NCBI GenBank assembly: GCA_036170435.1
Contig: JAVHPF010000107.1
Coordinates: 1-9,378 of the forward strand
Source of the DNA: JAQVPN01 sp036170435
Lineage (GTDB): Bacteria > Patescibacteriota > Gracilibacteria > BD1-5 > UBA6164
Reading direction: 5' to 3'
DNA: 9,378 nucleotides
Shown here: in pieces, positions 1 through 9,079 of the stretch
Position numbering within the stretch: position 1 is the first letter of the stretch
Layout of the letters: each line of letters begins with the position of its first letter
Notes under the pieces: generated by a model
The model's database searches: none
Told to the model about the DNA's origin: nothing
What the model saw: only the letters and a program-made list of their open reading frames with translations
Position numbers and translations under genes: made by a program

Positions 1-127
1 GCAGTAAAACTACAACTCGCAGCAGAAGCTTCATTAATAGTACTTAATAACATGGTTCATACTCAAAGTCATAACGCATCCTTTTTACTTATCTTTCCAC
101 TCTCATCAGTCAAAAATCATTTTATCT
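1..127. repeat. Left copy of the 127-bp terminal direct repeat (circle junction)
   Basis: These 127 bases are identical to 9252-9378, with no mismatch seen on a base-by-base comparison. The repeat starts at GCAGTAAAAC and ends at TTTATCT. It lies wholly inside the HXS precursor gene, which reads through without a frame break when the two ends are overlapped. 127 is also a common largest k-mer in short-read assemblers, so an overlap of exactly this length is what a circular path in an assembly graph would leave. The real molecule would then be 9,251 bp. Confidence 0.95.
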
Positions 128-170
128 TTTTCTGAAGTTTCGGAAAAATATTTTTCTTTTTTTCTCACAT
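1..170 (-). CDS. hxsA: His-Xaa-Ser repeat RiPP precursor, N-terminal part (continues at 9251-9080 across the circle junction)
   Basis: This holds residues 1-56 of a 113-residue peptide substrate; the remainder is in the entry at 9080-9378. The start ATG is at 170-168. An in-frame TAG two codons upstream forces this start or a later one. No good Shine-Dalgarno sits in front of it: an AGGAG lies about 43 bases upstream, and only GAG is close. Residues 1-31 are Lys-rich and charged and look like a maturase-binding leader (FLTDESGKISKKDAL at 19-33). A short hydrophobic Gly/Leu stretch at 32-45 ends in an Ala-Ser-Ala-Ala context, which may be a signal-peptide or leader cleavage site. Codons for Gly18, 34, 36 and 38 are TGA. 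It lies 59 bases downstream of the HxsB-type maturase, the usual pairing of enzyme and substrate. Confidence 0.8.
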
Positions 171-229
171 ACTCTATATGTTTAAAAAATAAAATTTTAC
201 ATCCTTGTTAGATTATCTCCTCATTACTT

Positions 230-1717
230 TTAAATAATTTCACATTGACTCAATACTGACTCCTTATTAAATCACACTATCCATTTATTAAATACCTCTC
301 TATCCTCTGAATTTCTCAATTTGTCAAAAATATAATCTAAAATAGCATAATCAAGCTTCTTCTTATGATCTTTCGAATAATTCGGTATCAAATTTCAAGT
401 GGTCTTATATGAATGTATCGGACATACTCATATATATGGTTTATATACACTTTCATTATAACCAGGCAATCCATCAAGAGTACTTGCTTGTACCATTATC
501 TTGGTTGTTTCACTTTGTATCATATCCATATATGTCTTTTTTCAGGTTTCTTGAACTTGTGTCATCATGAAACTATCATCTCACATACGACCAAGCATTC
601 TTCATTCATCACAACTATATATCTTCCCATCATAATTATATGCCACTTGTCATATACATGCTCAACATGGACTTCTCTCATCAAGATAATTTGGATCTCT
701 ATCCGTAAGTATTTTAGATAGATATATTGATGATAAATTTTCTCTTATATTTATTCATCATTTATTTAATTCCAATATATAATCCATTGATTTTTTATAA
801 AAATCTATAAATTCTTCATCTGTATAGCTTAAATTTTTTAAATCTGCTGCAGCAAATCCATATGGATTTAATGACCTTAAAAATATTCCATCCAATCATA
901 ATGATATATAGGTGTCTATTATTTCTTTATATTTTGGTAATGCTTTTTTTGTAACTGTCAATAATGCTCAAACCTTATTTGCGATTCATCTCGTTTTAAA
1001 TTCCGTATTTATTTTCTGAATCCAATAGGTAACTTGTTCAAAACTATTTCATTCTTTAAAGATTCTATTATAGTTATGAATATCTTCATTTCCATCTAAA
1101 GATGTTGATATATGAACTTTGTGATCTATTAAATAATTCATTTTTTCTTCATCCATCAAAGTTAAATTTGTTACTAAAGCAAAAGTAACATTCTTTTTAA
1201 AATGCATCGATTTGATTTCAGCATATTCAATGACATATTTTACTATATCAAAATTTACTAATGATTCTCATCATTGAAATTCTATTGTAATATTTGAGCT
1301 TGAGGTATAAAATATAGTATCCACTACTTTTTCTGCTGTTTCTTCTTTCATATCCATATTTTTTGCTGACATAGGTGCAACTGCTGCATGACAATATTTA
1401 CATTTATGATTACATCTCAAAGTAGTTACAATGATATGTAAAGTAGGTCAATATGCTAAAAAATCATTCTTCTTTGCATATTTTTGTGCCATATCTGATT
1501 CATATTTTTCATCTATTATAAATTTCTTTTCTAATAATTCATCAAATTTAGCTCAAGAAATAATTTTTCCTGATATAAAATTATCAAATTCTTTTGTCGT
1601 TAAAAAAGAGTGTTTTCCAATATCATTCGTAATAAGATAGTCAGATCCGAATTTTTTAAATCTAAAAAATCATACTTTTTCATTCTTCAGTTTTTTTATT
1701 TTTTTTATATCAAACAT
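230..1717 (-). CDS. hxsB: HxsB-type radical SAM/SPASM maturase of the His-Xaa-Ser system
   Basis: A 495-residue radical SAM enzyme, presumed to modify the adjacent HXS-repeat precursor. The N-terminal about 95 residues match the HxsB pattern of a short domain (F.KFGSDYLITNDIG near 23-35). The 4Fe-4S binding motif CNHKCKYC has Cys102, 106 and 109, followed by the QGGES motif with Gly149 and Gly150 both encoded by TGA. The family-type blocks LRSLNPYGFA, CIGQVAYNYDG and CDEGRML follow, with candidate auxiliary-cluster cysteines at 351, 354, 369 and 432. Length is close to, or slightly above, what I recall for HxsB. Another in-frame ATG at 1756 would add 13 residues and overlap the upstream small gene; neither start has a clear ribosome binding site. 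It ends 59 bases before the precursor. G+C is higher (30% in a hand count of 481-540) than in the other radical SAM genes. Confidence 0.85.
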
Positions 1718-1742
1718 AATTATTTTTTTATTTTTTTTAAAA

Positions 1743-1940
1743 TTAAACTCATTCATTATATATTCATAAAATATAATTCATAAATTCATTAAAGATTTCT
1801 TCTGTATCCTCTTCTGATTCTAAATTCATCTCTCAATTATCATAACTCATTTTTGCTATATTTTTAAAATCTTCCATTCATCTAGATATTATTTCATTCG
1901 AATATATAGTATTATCTATTTTGAAACTTTGATTTCACAT
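1743..1940 (-). CDS. Small HxsD-like accessory protein (65 aa)
   Basis: A 65-residue acidic protein whose start overlaps the end of the hxsD-like gene by 29 bases in a different frame. No Shine-Dalgarno is seen, so translation may be coupled. By eye it resembles the first half of that neighbour: KIDNTIYSNEII matches LIDSKIFSKDIV, and IFNEFMNYILGIYNEG matches IIGNFSDEMLNVYLRD. It is therefore probably a short, diverged tandem paralogue in the HxsD group. Three internal TGA codons (Gly2, Gly21, Gly37) hide it from standard-code gene finding, with two more near its end. Its role is unknown; the position directly before hxsB suggests an accessory or peptide-handling partner. The paralogy is an inference from a short, weak similarity. 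Confidence 0.6.
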
Positions 1941-2469
1941 CTTTAATAGTATTAGGATTTAAGCTTATGGTTGGTTCTTCTTTTTCTTCTTTTGATTCGT
2001 CTTCAATCTCTTTTAAAATTCTTTCAATTTCCGCTTCATCTATTTTTAACTCTGGATCATTTTCAATTTCTTTTAAAATTTCATCTATATCTTTATCAAA
2101 ATCTATTTGATTATTCTGTTTATTTGTATCTATTTCAACAAATCACTGAGAATCTATACTATTTGCAATTGCTGCTCCTATTATCTTTTCTCTTATATCT
2201 TTATTATCATGTTCCAATTTATCTCTCAAATATACATTTAACATCTCATCAGAAAAATTTCCAATAATTTCTTTCGATTCTTCGTCTATTCATTCTTTTC
2301 TTGTGAATTGTAAAATAATATCCCCTCTCTCATCATGTCTAAAGAAAAAATATCACTTATCTAAAAAATTATAGCTCGCTTTTAATACTATATCTTTACT
2401 AAAAATTTTTGAATCTATTAATAATTCAAACTTATCTCATTTTACTATCTCTTTTAAAAATTTTTCCAT
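1912..2469 (-). CDS. hxsD: HxsD-like protein of the His-Xaa-Ser system
   Basis: A 185-residue protein. Residues about 14-100 fit HxsD: a beta-rich start (FELLIDSKIFSKDIVLKASY), an FLDKGYFF segment, then LNVYLRDKL (77-85) and NKDIREKI (89-96), matching the LLNDYxLRE signature by which this family is known. HxsD is a small conserved partner of HxsB/HxsC; its biochemical role is not known to me. Residues about 124-165 form an extra, strongly acidic, probably helical tail with the block ILKEIE repeated (131-136 and 151-156), which I do not recall from ordinary HxsD. The start is supported by an AGAGGA ribosome binding site nine to ten bases upstream, the clearest in the window. It lies 62 bases downstream of the methyltransferase gene and heads the hxs block. 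Confidence 0.72.
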
Positions 2470-2503
2470 AATCTTTTCCTCTTTACTAATATAAACTATC
2501 CAT

Positions 2504-2530
2504 AGTATACCCTTTAATATAAAAAATCAA
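2504..2530 (-). promoter_or_regulatory. Candidate sigma-70-type promoter for the hxs block
   Basis: On the minus strand TTGATT (2530-2525) and TATACT (2509-2504) are separated by 15 bases, in the 62-bp gap before the hxsD-like gene. The -10 is one base from consensus; the spacer is shorter than the usual 17, so this is only a candidate. A ribosome binding site (AGAGGA) follows before the ATG at 2469. Its position at the change in base composition fits an independent start of transcription for the hxs genes. Confidence 0.4.
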
Positions 2531-2531
2531 A

Positions 2532-3170
2532 TTATTTTTTCATTAAAAATGTACAAAAACAAGGAGAAACATTTATAATTTCAATATCTAAAAATCATAT
2601 TTTTTGAAAAATATCTAAATACCATTCAATAGGGTAGGTTATAAGAACACCATCTAATAAAATTGATTTATTTAAAATATCTGTATCTGACAATCACATA
2701 CCCTTCTTAAAATCATAATATAATTCTGTCGATAGATTTGATGATTTAATCTTATCTGTAATAATACAATATCAACCTTTTTTAAGATGGGTATATAACA
2801 ATTTAATATAATTTTCTCTATTTTTTACAAAATGAAGTGTCCAATTTATAATAATATAGTCAAAATCTATTTCATAAATAGGAAGTGTATCTGAGTGAAT
2901 TATTGTTGCTTTATTAAAAGATTTTTTAATCATTTCAAGTGATGATTCTAATCAAAATATATTTTTATACCCAGCATTATAAAGACATTTCAGTGTATGT
3001 CATGTTGCACTTCAAATATCAATAATTTTCGCATCTAAATTAAATATTTTTTTTGCAATATTTACAGTAAGATGAATTACTCTTTGATAATCTTGAATAC
3101 TAGTTTTTGCTATATAATCAAAATTATCAGCTACTTCTGCATTGAATTCCCATTTTCATTTATTCAGCAT
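2532..3170 (-). CDS. CmoA-like class I SAM-dependent methyltransferase
   Basis: 212 residues with a Rossmann methyltransferase fold: motif I DIGSATG at 51-57, the acidic residue Glu75 after the second strand, and the INWTLHF strand at 108-114. Overall arrangement follows E. coli CmoA (carboxy-SAM synthase) from end to end: FNAEVADNF near the N-terminus, LHFV, KKGG, then YYDFKKGMGLSDTDI and a C-terminal CFCTF. In my by-eye alignment, CmoA's carboxylate-binding Arg199 corresponds to Ser169, so carboxy-SAM formation is doubtful and plain methyl transfer is more likely. The family call is from remembered sequence, not a search. It starts 14 bases after the end of the radical SAM/SPASM gene, so it is probably the last gene of that operon. 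The substrate is unknown; modification of the peptide is possible. Confidence 0.75.
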
Positions 3171-3184
3171 ATAATTTATTATGA

Positions 3185-4228
3185 TTATGAATAGCAATCT
3201 ATTTTACGATATAAATCAAAATTAGATTTTAATATATTACTATCAAAATCACTTCAATTTATAGGTATAGCATTGCATAGTTTTGAACAAGATTTGGTTT
3301 CATTACAAGAATTACAATGAACTAAATCAATTTTATCACTAATTATATCATTATGACAATATTTCCAATTACTATATTTAGTAAATTTATCAATATTTAA
3401 TATATTTGTATGAATATGGTCATGTGCATATTGAGTACGAAGAGTATGTTCAAAAGCTAAGAACGCATCACAAACATAAACATATCAGTATGCATCAATA
3501 AAAATTTCATATTTTCCCTTAGCACAACCAATTTGTTTATTTTTATCTATAGTTCAAGTATATTTAAAAGTTGTTGAATTAATATCATTTTTTGAAAATA
3601 TATTTTTTTTGATTTTTTCAAATTGTTTTAAATACATATCTATATTTTGTGCACTCCAAAAAACTCAATGTGCTGGTTGTATATTTATATATTTAAATCA
3701 CATGATAAGTATTTTATTATAATTTGTATACATATTTTTCACTTCATCTGGCATAACTACTATTTTTATTCTTATAATATCTGTATATTTTAAAAATAAA
3801 TTTATATTAGCTAATATAAATTTGACAGATGATAGTGGTAAATTTTTAAAATTTCTGTAATTATAATTCGTATCAACGGAATCAAAACTTAAAGAAATTT
3901 GTACTCAAAATTTTTGAAAAAATTGTAATTTTTCTTCAGTTAATAATAACCCATTCGTTACTAAATGTAATTGTATAGATTTTTTAATAATTTTTTCTAT
4001 TTTTTTTATAAATACTATAAGTATTTTTAATACAGAAAATACAATTAATGGCTCTCATCATATAAAAAATATATTATAATTTTTGGAATTTTTAAAGAAA
4101 TTTAAAAAATAAGAAATTGATTTTATACCATCTTTAAAATTCATATTATTTTTAGATTTAGATACATTACAATATTCACAATCTAAATTACAATCCTCTG
4201 TGAGTGCCAGAAATAAATTAACAGTCAT
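3185..4228 (-). CDS. Radical SAM/SPASM domain protein
   Basis: 347 residues. The cluster-binding motif is CNLDCEYC (Cys13, 17, 20), starting close to the N-terminus, followed by FIGGEP with Gly57 and Gly58 both TGA, and LVTNG near 93. The C-terminal half has a full set of SPASM-type cysteines: Cys235 (GCAKG), Cys253 (VCDAF), a Cys in KYCHND, then C-x2-C-x5-C-x3-C at 305, 308, 314 and 318. SPASM enzymes bind two extra iron-sulfur clusters and typically modify peptides or proteins, including sactipeptide and related maturases and anaerobic sulfatase maturases. The start codon overlaps the previous gene's stop by 11 bases, indicating translational coupling. The exact family and substrate are not recognised; the neighbouring HXS precursor is the only candidate substrate on the element. 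Confidence 0.85.
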
Positions 4229-5183
4229 TGTTATAATAATAAATAGATAAAATTTCTTCTAATTCTTTTTGTGTCATTTTTTGAGGCAATAAATCATTAT
4301 GGTTATAAATTTCACCTAATTTAGGAATTCATCCACAATATTTTTTTAAATCACATAAACTACATTTTTCTGAATATGCTGTCTTAGGAGTTCTGATATT
4401 TTTGTCAATAAATTCACTTTTTCTATCATGCTGTAAATAATGTACATATTTTATATCTTCTCATAATATATATTCTAACGAATCTGAATATGCTTCAAAT
4501 CATTTCAGATAACAAAGAGGAATTCTTTCTATATTAAGACTTTTTCATGCTCATATTATTAATTTTAATGCATTTCTAAAATTATCATCAAATTGATTTA
4601 ATTTAGCCACTATATTATAATTAATTTTTGGGATATTATATACATCTAAATTATTTAAAATAATTCAATTAATAAAATCAAAATTTTTTAAAAAAAATGT
4701 AATGGTTTCTTTAATAGTAGTTATATTATATATATTTATTGCTATAGCTAATTTTATAATAATTTTGTTTCAAAAAATTTTATGTAAATATAAAAGTCAT
4801 TGTTTCGTTTTTTCAAATGACCCTGGTGATTTTTTTAAAAAATCATGAATCAATGGATCATGAGAATGTAACGATATAATAAATTCTAAATTAGGAAAAT
4901 CTTTCAATCAATCTATTAATTTAATATCAGATAACTGATTTCAATTTGTCTGTATTACACATTTAAATCAAAATTTTAATGATACTTTAATAATTTTTAG
5001 AAAATCTTTATGTAAAGTTGGTTCTCATCAGGTAATGATAAGTTTTTTAATTCAATTTTTATTATAAACAATCAGTTGTTTCATAATATCTAACAAAGAC
5101 ATAATTTGTCAATTTTGTGGTTGTGCACAAAATATACAATTTTGATTACATATTCTAATAATTTGTAAATAAGCTACTTTCAT
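4218..5183 (-). CDS. Radical SAM protein, possibly HxsC-like
   Basis: 321 residues. CNQNCIFC (Cys12, 16, 19) is followed by ITGGEP with Gly52 and Gly53 both TGA, an IQTNGN strand, and ISLHSHDPLIHD followed by a GSFEKT block. Downstream are IPLCYLKGFE and a C-terminal C-x2-C-x5-C-GG (Cys274, 277, 283) that would bind an extra cluster. The order TGGEPTL, HD...GSF..T..GL, PLC and CxxC...CGG resembles what I remember of HxsC, the second radical SAM enzyme of HXS systems, but the same plan occurs in other families, so no symbol is given. It begins 5 bases after the preceding radical SAM gene and overlaps the next by 11. No Shine-Dalgarno is visible. Confidence 0.82.
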
Positions 5184-5188
5184 GATAT

Positions 5189-6430
5189 TTATTTTATGAT
5201 GTTTAAAATTTTAAATCAATATTTTTTTATAATACGTATATTTATTCAATTACAATCAAGGTTATATTTACATTTATTACAATTTAAAGATTTAACAAGA
5301 TATCAATGTTTTTTAAAATATTTTAAAAAATTAGTATAATTATACTCAATACTTAAAATTTGAGTATATAATTTGAAATTATCATAAAAATGATCTTCTT
5401 TTAATATACACTTAGGAATATTAACTAATTTTTTATCTTTTTTAAGATTATTTATTTTATGAATAAAATCCTCATATTTATCTGGTAATTTTAAAACAGG
5501 TAAATATTCTAAATTACCTATATTAAAATTATGACTATTATTTTTACTTTTTTCTAATTGATTACAAAAAGAGCTTAAATAACATTGATGACAAAAACTT
5601 CACTTATTACATCTATTAAAATTTTCAGAATAAAAACTTTCTTTCCAATTCATTCATAAATTTATTTTAATATCTCACAATATGTTTTCAACATTGGGAA
5701 TCATTTTTTCATATCATTCTAAAATATTTGGATGTAATAAATGACTAGCATTTATAGAAATGTTTGTTCAACTATATTTACTCAATATATTTATTACAGC
5801 CGTTTTTAAAATATTATTATCATTTATAAAAATATGTTCATTTTTTAATACATTTCCAAATGGAATCAATTGTAATAAGTAAAAATTTTTTATTCATAAT
5901 TTTGAAAATAATATAATTATATTATCTAAATAATTCAAGTTTAATTTATTAATAACTATATAAATAGAAATATCAAAATTTAAATTAATCTTTTTAATAT
6001 TTATTATTCATTTTAATACTGATTGAAAAGCTATTTTATTTCAAGTTAAATAATTATGTAATAAACTATTATGTCAATGAACTGATATATTTATTCATGT
6101 TAATCAACTTTCAATAATTTTTTGTGAAAAATTATTGAAAGCAAATTTAACTCAATTTGAAATTAATTCTATTTTGTTAAATCATATTTCCTTGGCATAT
6201 TTTATATATTCAATTATGTATTTATCCGTACTAGCTTCTCATCATGTAAATACTATATAATTCAGATATCATTTTTTAAATCATTTTTGTATTCATTTAT
6301 ATATATTAGATTTTGAAAAATCATATTGAGATTTTTCTCAATACTTATTATTTCATTTATCATAACAAAATATACAGTTATCATTACATACATGTGTTAT
6401 TTGAATTTTATGGTAGTTTATTTTTTGCAT
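5189..6430 (-). CDS. Radical SAM protein with two C-terminal cysteine clusters
   Basis: 413 residues. CNDNCIFC (Cys15, 19, 22) is followed by FTGGEA with Gly63 and Gly64 both TGA, then LISNG and ISVHGHNSLLHNYLTG, a typical radical SAM barrel strand. Unusually, C-x2-C-x5-C occurs twice: once at about 280-289, preceded by Cys274, and again near the end at 384, 387 and 393 (CNKCKYNLDCNG). It is longer than its two neighbours and may carry two auxiliary sites, or an extra peptide-binding C-terminal domain. Substrate unknown. The gene ends 5 bases before the next radical SAM gene and starts 21 bases after the hypothetical gene. No Shine-Dalgarno is seen. Composition is extremely AT-rich (about 15% G+C in a hand count of 6001-6060). 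Confidence 0.82.
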
Positions 6431-6451
6431 AATTTATAATATATATAATAT

Positions 6452-7003
6452 TTATTTAAATCAAAATTGCATCAAAAAATCATTATATATGATATCAATA
6501 TCTTTAAAATAAATATCATGATCATTTATAAAAGGAATAAATACAATAAAACATAAATGATATTCATTATTATCTGGAAATTTTTCTTTAAAATCAAATA
6601 ATCATATTTTTATATTTTGATGATTAATATTAACTCTTTGAGCTAATTCTAATAATATATGATAATTTTTTATATATTCTTCATCATTTCTCCATAATAT
6701 TTTTACAAATCTTTTACTTATGTTATACTTATTTGATAAATGTTTATGTCATTCACAAGATCATATCGTAATCAATCAAAAAGATTCTATTAAAAGTAAA
6801 ACTAAACTTCTTATTCATGACTCTAAAGATAATTGAAAACTTTCATCATTTTTAGTTAAAATGGGTCAACTTAAAGTATTTTCATCACTACAAATTCTAC
6901 TAAATTTAGTAAATTCTTCTTTTTTAATATCTAAATTAGTTTTATATAAATTATCTTCATTCCATTTTTTTAAAAAATCATAAATTCATGAAAAATCATA
7001 CAT
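6452..7003 (-). CDS. Hypothetical protein with a GSCEGH motif
   Basis: 183 residues, family not recognised. The centre holds a hydrophobic helix-like stretch (LVLLLIESF, 68-76) leading into GLITIGSCEGHKH (76-88). A Cys and two nearby His in such a loop could bind a metal or act catalytically, but that is inference. The ends are rich in Asn, Asp and Lys. It is placed between two radical SAM genes, 10 bases after one and 21 before the next, so it is very likely cotranscribed and part of the same pathway. Several TGA Gly codons (for example Gly6, Gly46, Gly63, Gly81) break it in standard-code translation. Confidence 0.7.
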
Positions 7004-7013
7004 ATTCAAAAGG

Positions 7014-7952
7014 TTATTTTTTTAAATAAAAAATATCATATCAATGACAAATATTAAATAAATTGCAGTTTTTACACTTATTTAAATATTTTTTTATATT
7101 ACCTTTTCATACAAATTCAGTTTTTTTCTGGTATAATATCTCATGTTTATCATTTATTTTTATTTCTCATAATATTTTATTTGGTATAGATGAAAAAATA
7201 TTCTTATGATTTTTCATAAAAAAATCTTTATCACATATTTTTCATCATTCAAACATTATTCTATTTCAATATTTTTTATGTAATATTTCAATTAAATTAT
7301 TAAATTCAGAAATATTACATGATAATTTTCTAATATCTTTATTTTCTAAACCTTCCATTAATGTAATTTCAATCCCTATTCATTCTCAAAATTTAAAAAA
7401 TAAATATTCTATAAAAAGTTCTAATGAACTAATATTATATTTATTTACAACTACCTTTAAAATAACAGTAAATCCTTTTAATATTAATAATTCTATATTT
7501 TTTCATACTTTTTGAAATTCACTTTCTTTTTGTCAATTTATTTCCAAAATTATATTTGATTTATTTATAAGTAATTCATATGTATCTTGAAAACCATGAT
7601 ATGAAACATAAAATGTTATGTTTTTAGAAATTTTATCTAAATCAATATTATGTAAATTTGATCAATTTGTCATTAAAAAAACATATATTCAATGATTATA
7701 AAAAAAGTTAATTACATTTATTATATCTTTATTTAAAGTTGCCTCTCATCAAGATATAAGAATAAAGTCATATCAATCATTTTTTAAAATATTCAAGATA
7801 TCATTAAGTATGTGAATATCATAATTTAAAAAAATACTATAATCTATTTTATTTAAAAATTCTTTTTGTGTACAAAAAATACAATTATGATTACATATAT
7901 TTGTAGTTCGTAAAGTAAGTCATTTTGTGAAACTATATGTTTTCGTTTCCAT
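7014..7952 (-). CDS. Radical SAM protein, first gene of the second block
   Basis: 312 residues. CNHNCIFC (Cys20, 24, 27) is followed by ISGGEA with Gly68 and Gly69 both TGA, LMTNG, and VSYHGFQDTYE on a later barrel strand. The C-terminus ends in CKNCNLFNICHG (Cys293, 296, 302), the same C-x2-C-x5-C-x-G layout as the 321- and 413-residue enzymes nearby, so these three look like divergent relatives. It follows the 107-bp gap that is the longest non-coding stretch and therefore probably starts an operon running to the methyltransferase at 2532. No Shine-Dalgarno precedes the ATG at 7952. Function beyond radical SAM chemistry cannot be told from sequence. Confidence 0.82.
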
Positions 7953-8059
7953 ATTATTTAATAAAAATAGTTAGAAAATAAAAACACTTTTTACAAAAAT
8001 ATATATTTATAAAAAAATCACTAATTATCTAGATTATACTACATAATAAGTTTTTTATA
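7953..8059 (-). promoter_or_regulatory. Longest intergenic gap; possible -10 box and palindrome ahead of the radical SAM operon
   Basis: 107 bp between the membrane-anchored gene and the 7952 start. A perfect TATAAT lies at 8038-8033 (minus strand), but no acceptable -35 is found at normal spacing. It overlaps the perfect 8-bp palindrome ATCTAGAT (8027-8034), extended imperfectly to about 14 bp, which could be a repressor site over the -10. In sequence this AT-rich, short matches of this kind arise easily. No hairpin plus T-run that would qualify as a terminator was found. Confidence 0.25.
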
Positions 8060-9052
8060 TTAATTATAATTATACATATAAATTAAATATTCTTGAATTA
8101 AATTTTCATATGTATTTCTTTCGTCTACTAAATTATTTTTATTTAAAGCTAATTTACAAATATTTTGAATTTTTTTATTAATGATATCTTCACAATAATT
8201 TTTATTTCTAAATATAGACCTATCTATTAAAAGATAATCATAGAAATTATTTTTTATTTTACTCAAAAATATATTTTTTTTATAAGAAGATATATCATCA
8301 TAAAAAATATCTATTCAAATTCTAGCAAGAATAAATTTATGTAAATATATCTCATTTAAAGACTGATTTTGAAATCAGGTAAAATTATTTAAAAGATTTT
8401 TAAATTCTTCTCTAGAAGGGGGTTTATTATCATCAGTAATTAAAAATAACAATCTAGGATCCGATTTTAATACATTTTCAGGTATTTTAATTCATTTTTT
8501 AAAATCATATATATATTTATTTATATTATTAGTCTCTAATAATTTGTCATTATTGATCGGATCTTTGATAAAATTCAAATTATTTACCATATTTTTATAA
8601 CAAGGTAAATACATATTATATATATGATACTCATCAAATTTTTTAGTATCTAAAATATAAAAAAAATATCTAAATGCATCGCATTCATATGATCATATAT
8701 TTGGATTTTTTACAATAGTTATAAAATAATTTAAATTTTTTATTACAGTTTCATTTTCTTTTGTAAATTTTTTATTTCATAATAAATATTCTAATGATAG
8801 TTCAAAAAATTTTTCTGATATTTCTTTTCTTGATAATCAATCTATTAATTTTTTAGCCTTATTTTTATCTTTTAGTAAAAGTTTATTATAATTAGCCAAT
8901 AATTTTGGAGAAAATTTATTTATATTCAAAGAATTATCCAAATTTTTTCATAAATTATCTTCTTTTATTCCTGTAATATTATTCTTTATTAAAAAAAATA
9001 TAATACTCATTCATACTAATATAAATAAAATAATTATGTATTTTTTTTTCAT
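8060..9052 (-). CDS. Membrane-anchored protein of unknown function following the HXS precursor
   Basis: 330 residues. MKKK is followed by one hydrophobic segment (about 5-22, IIILFILVG...IIFFLI), an uncleaved N-terminal anchor or signal peptide. The rest is polar, rich in Asn, Lys, Ile and Leu, and probably helical, with scattered cysteines (YEC, LPC, NYCED, ICK). No family is recognised. The start ATG lies 27 bases after the precursor's stop, on the same strand, so it is likely cotranscribed with it. Exported or surface display of the peptide, its processing, or self-protection are possible roles, all unproven. Nine TGA Gly codons, so standard-code tools would see only a 68-codon C-terminal fragment. 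Confidence 0.75.
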
Positions 9053-9079
9053 TGGATATTAATGTAAAATAATAAATTA

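Noticed and set aside
171..229. Promoter or terminator between hxsB and the precursor
   Set aside because: AGGAG and a TAAAAT-like box occur, but there is no matching -35 and no stem with a T-run, so nothing firm can be called in this 59-bp gap.
413..721. Plus-strand open frame of 102 codons
   Set aside because: It lies opposite the SPASM region of hxsB, which reads as conserved protein on the minus strand. The plus-strand translation is low-complexity with no recognisable motif.
1431..2267. Plus-strand open frames at 1431-1640 and 1971-2267
   Set aside because: They are antisense to hxsB and to the acidic tail of the hxsD-like gene. The Leu/Phe-rich translation of the second is just the complement of Glu/Lys codons.
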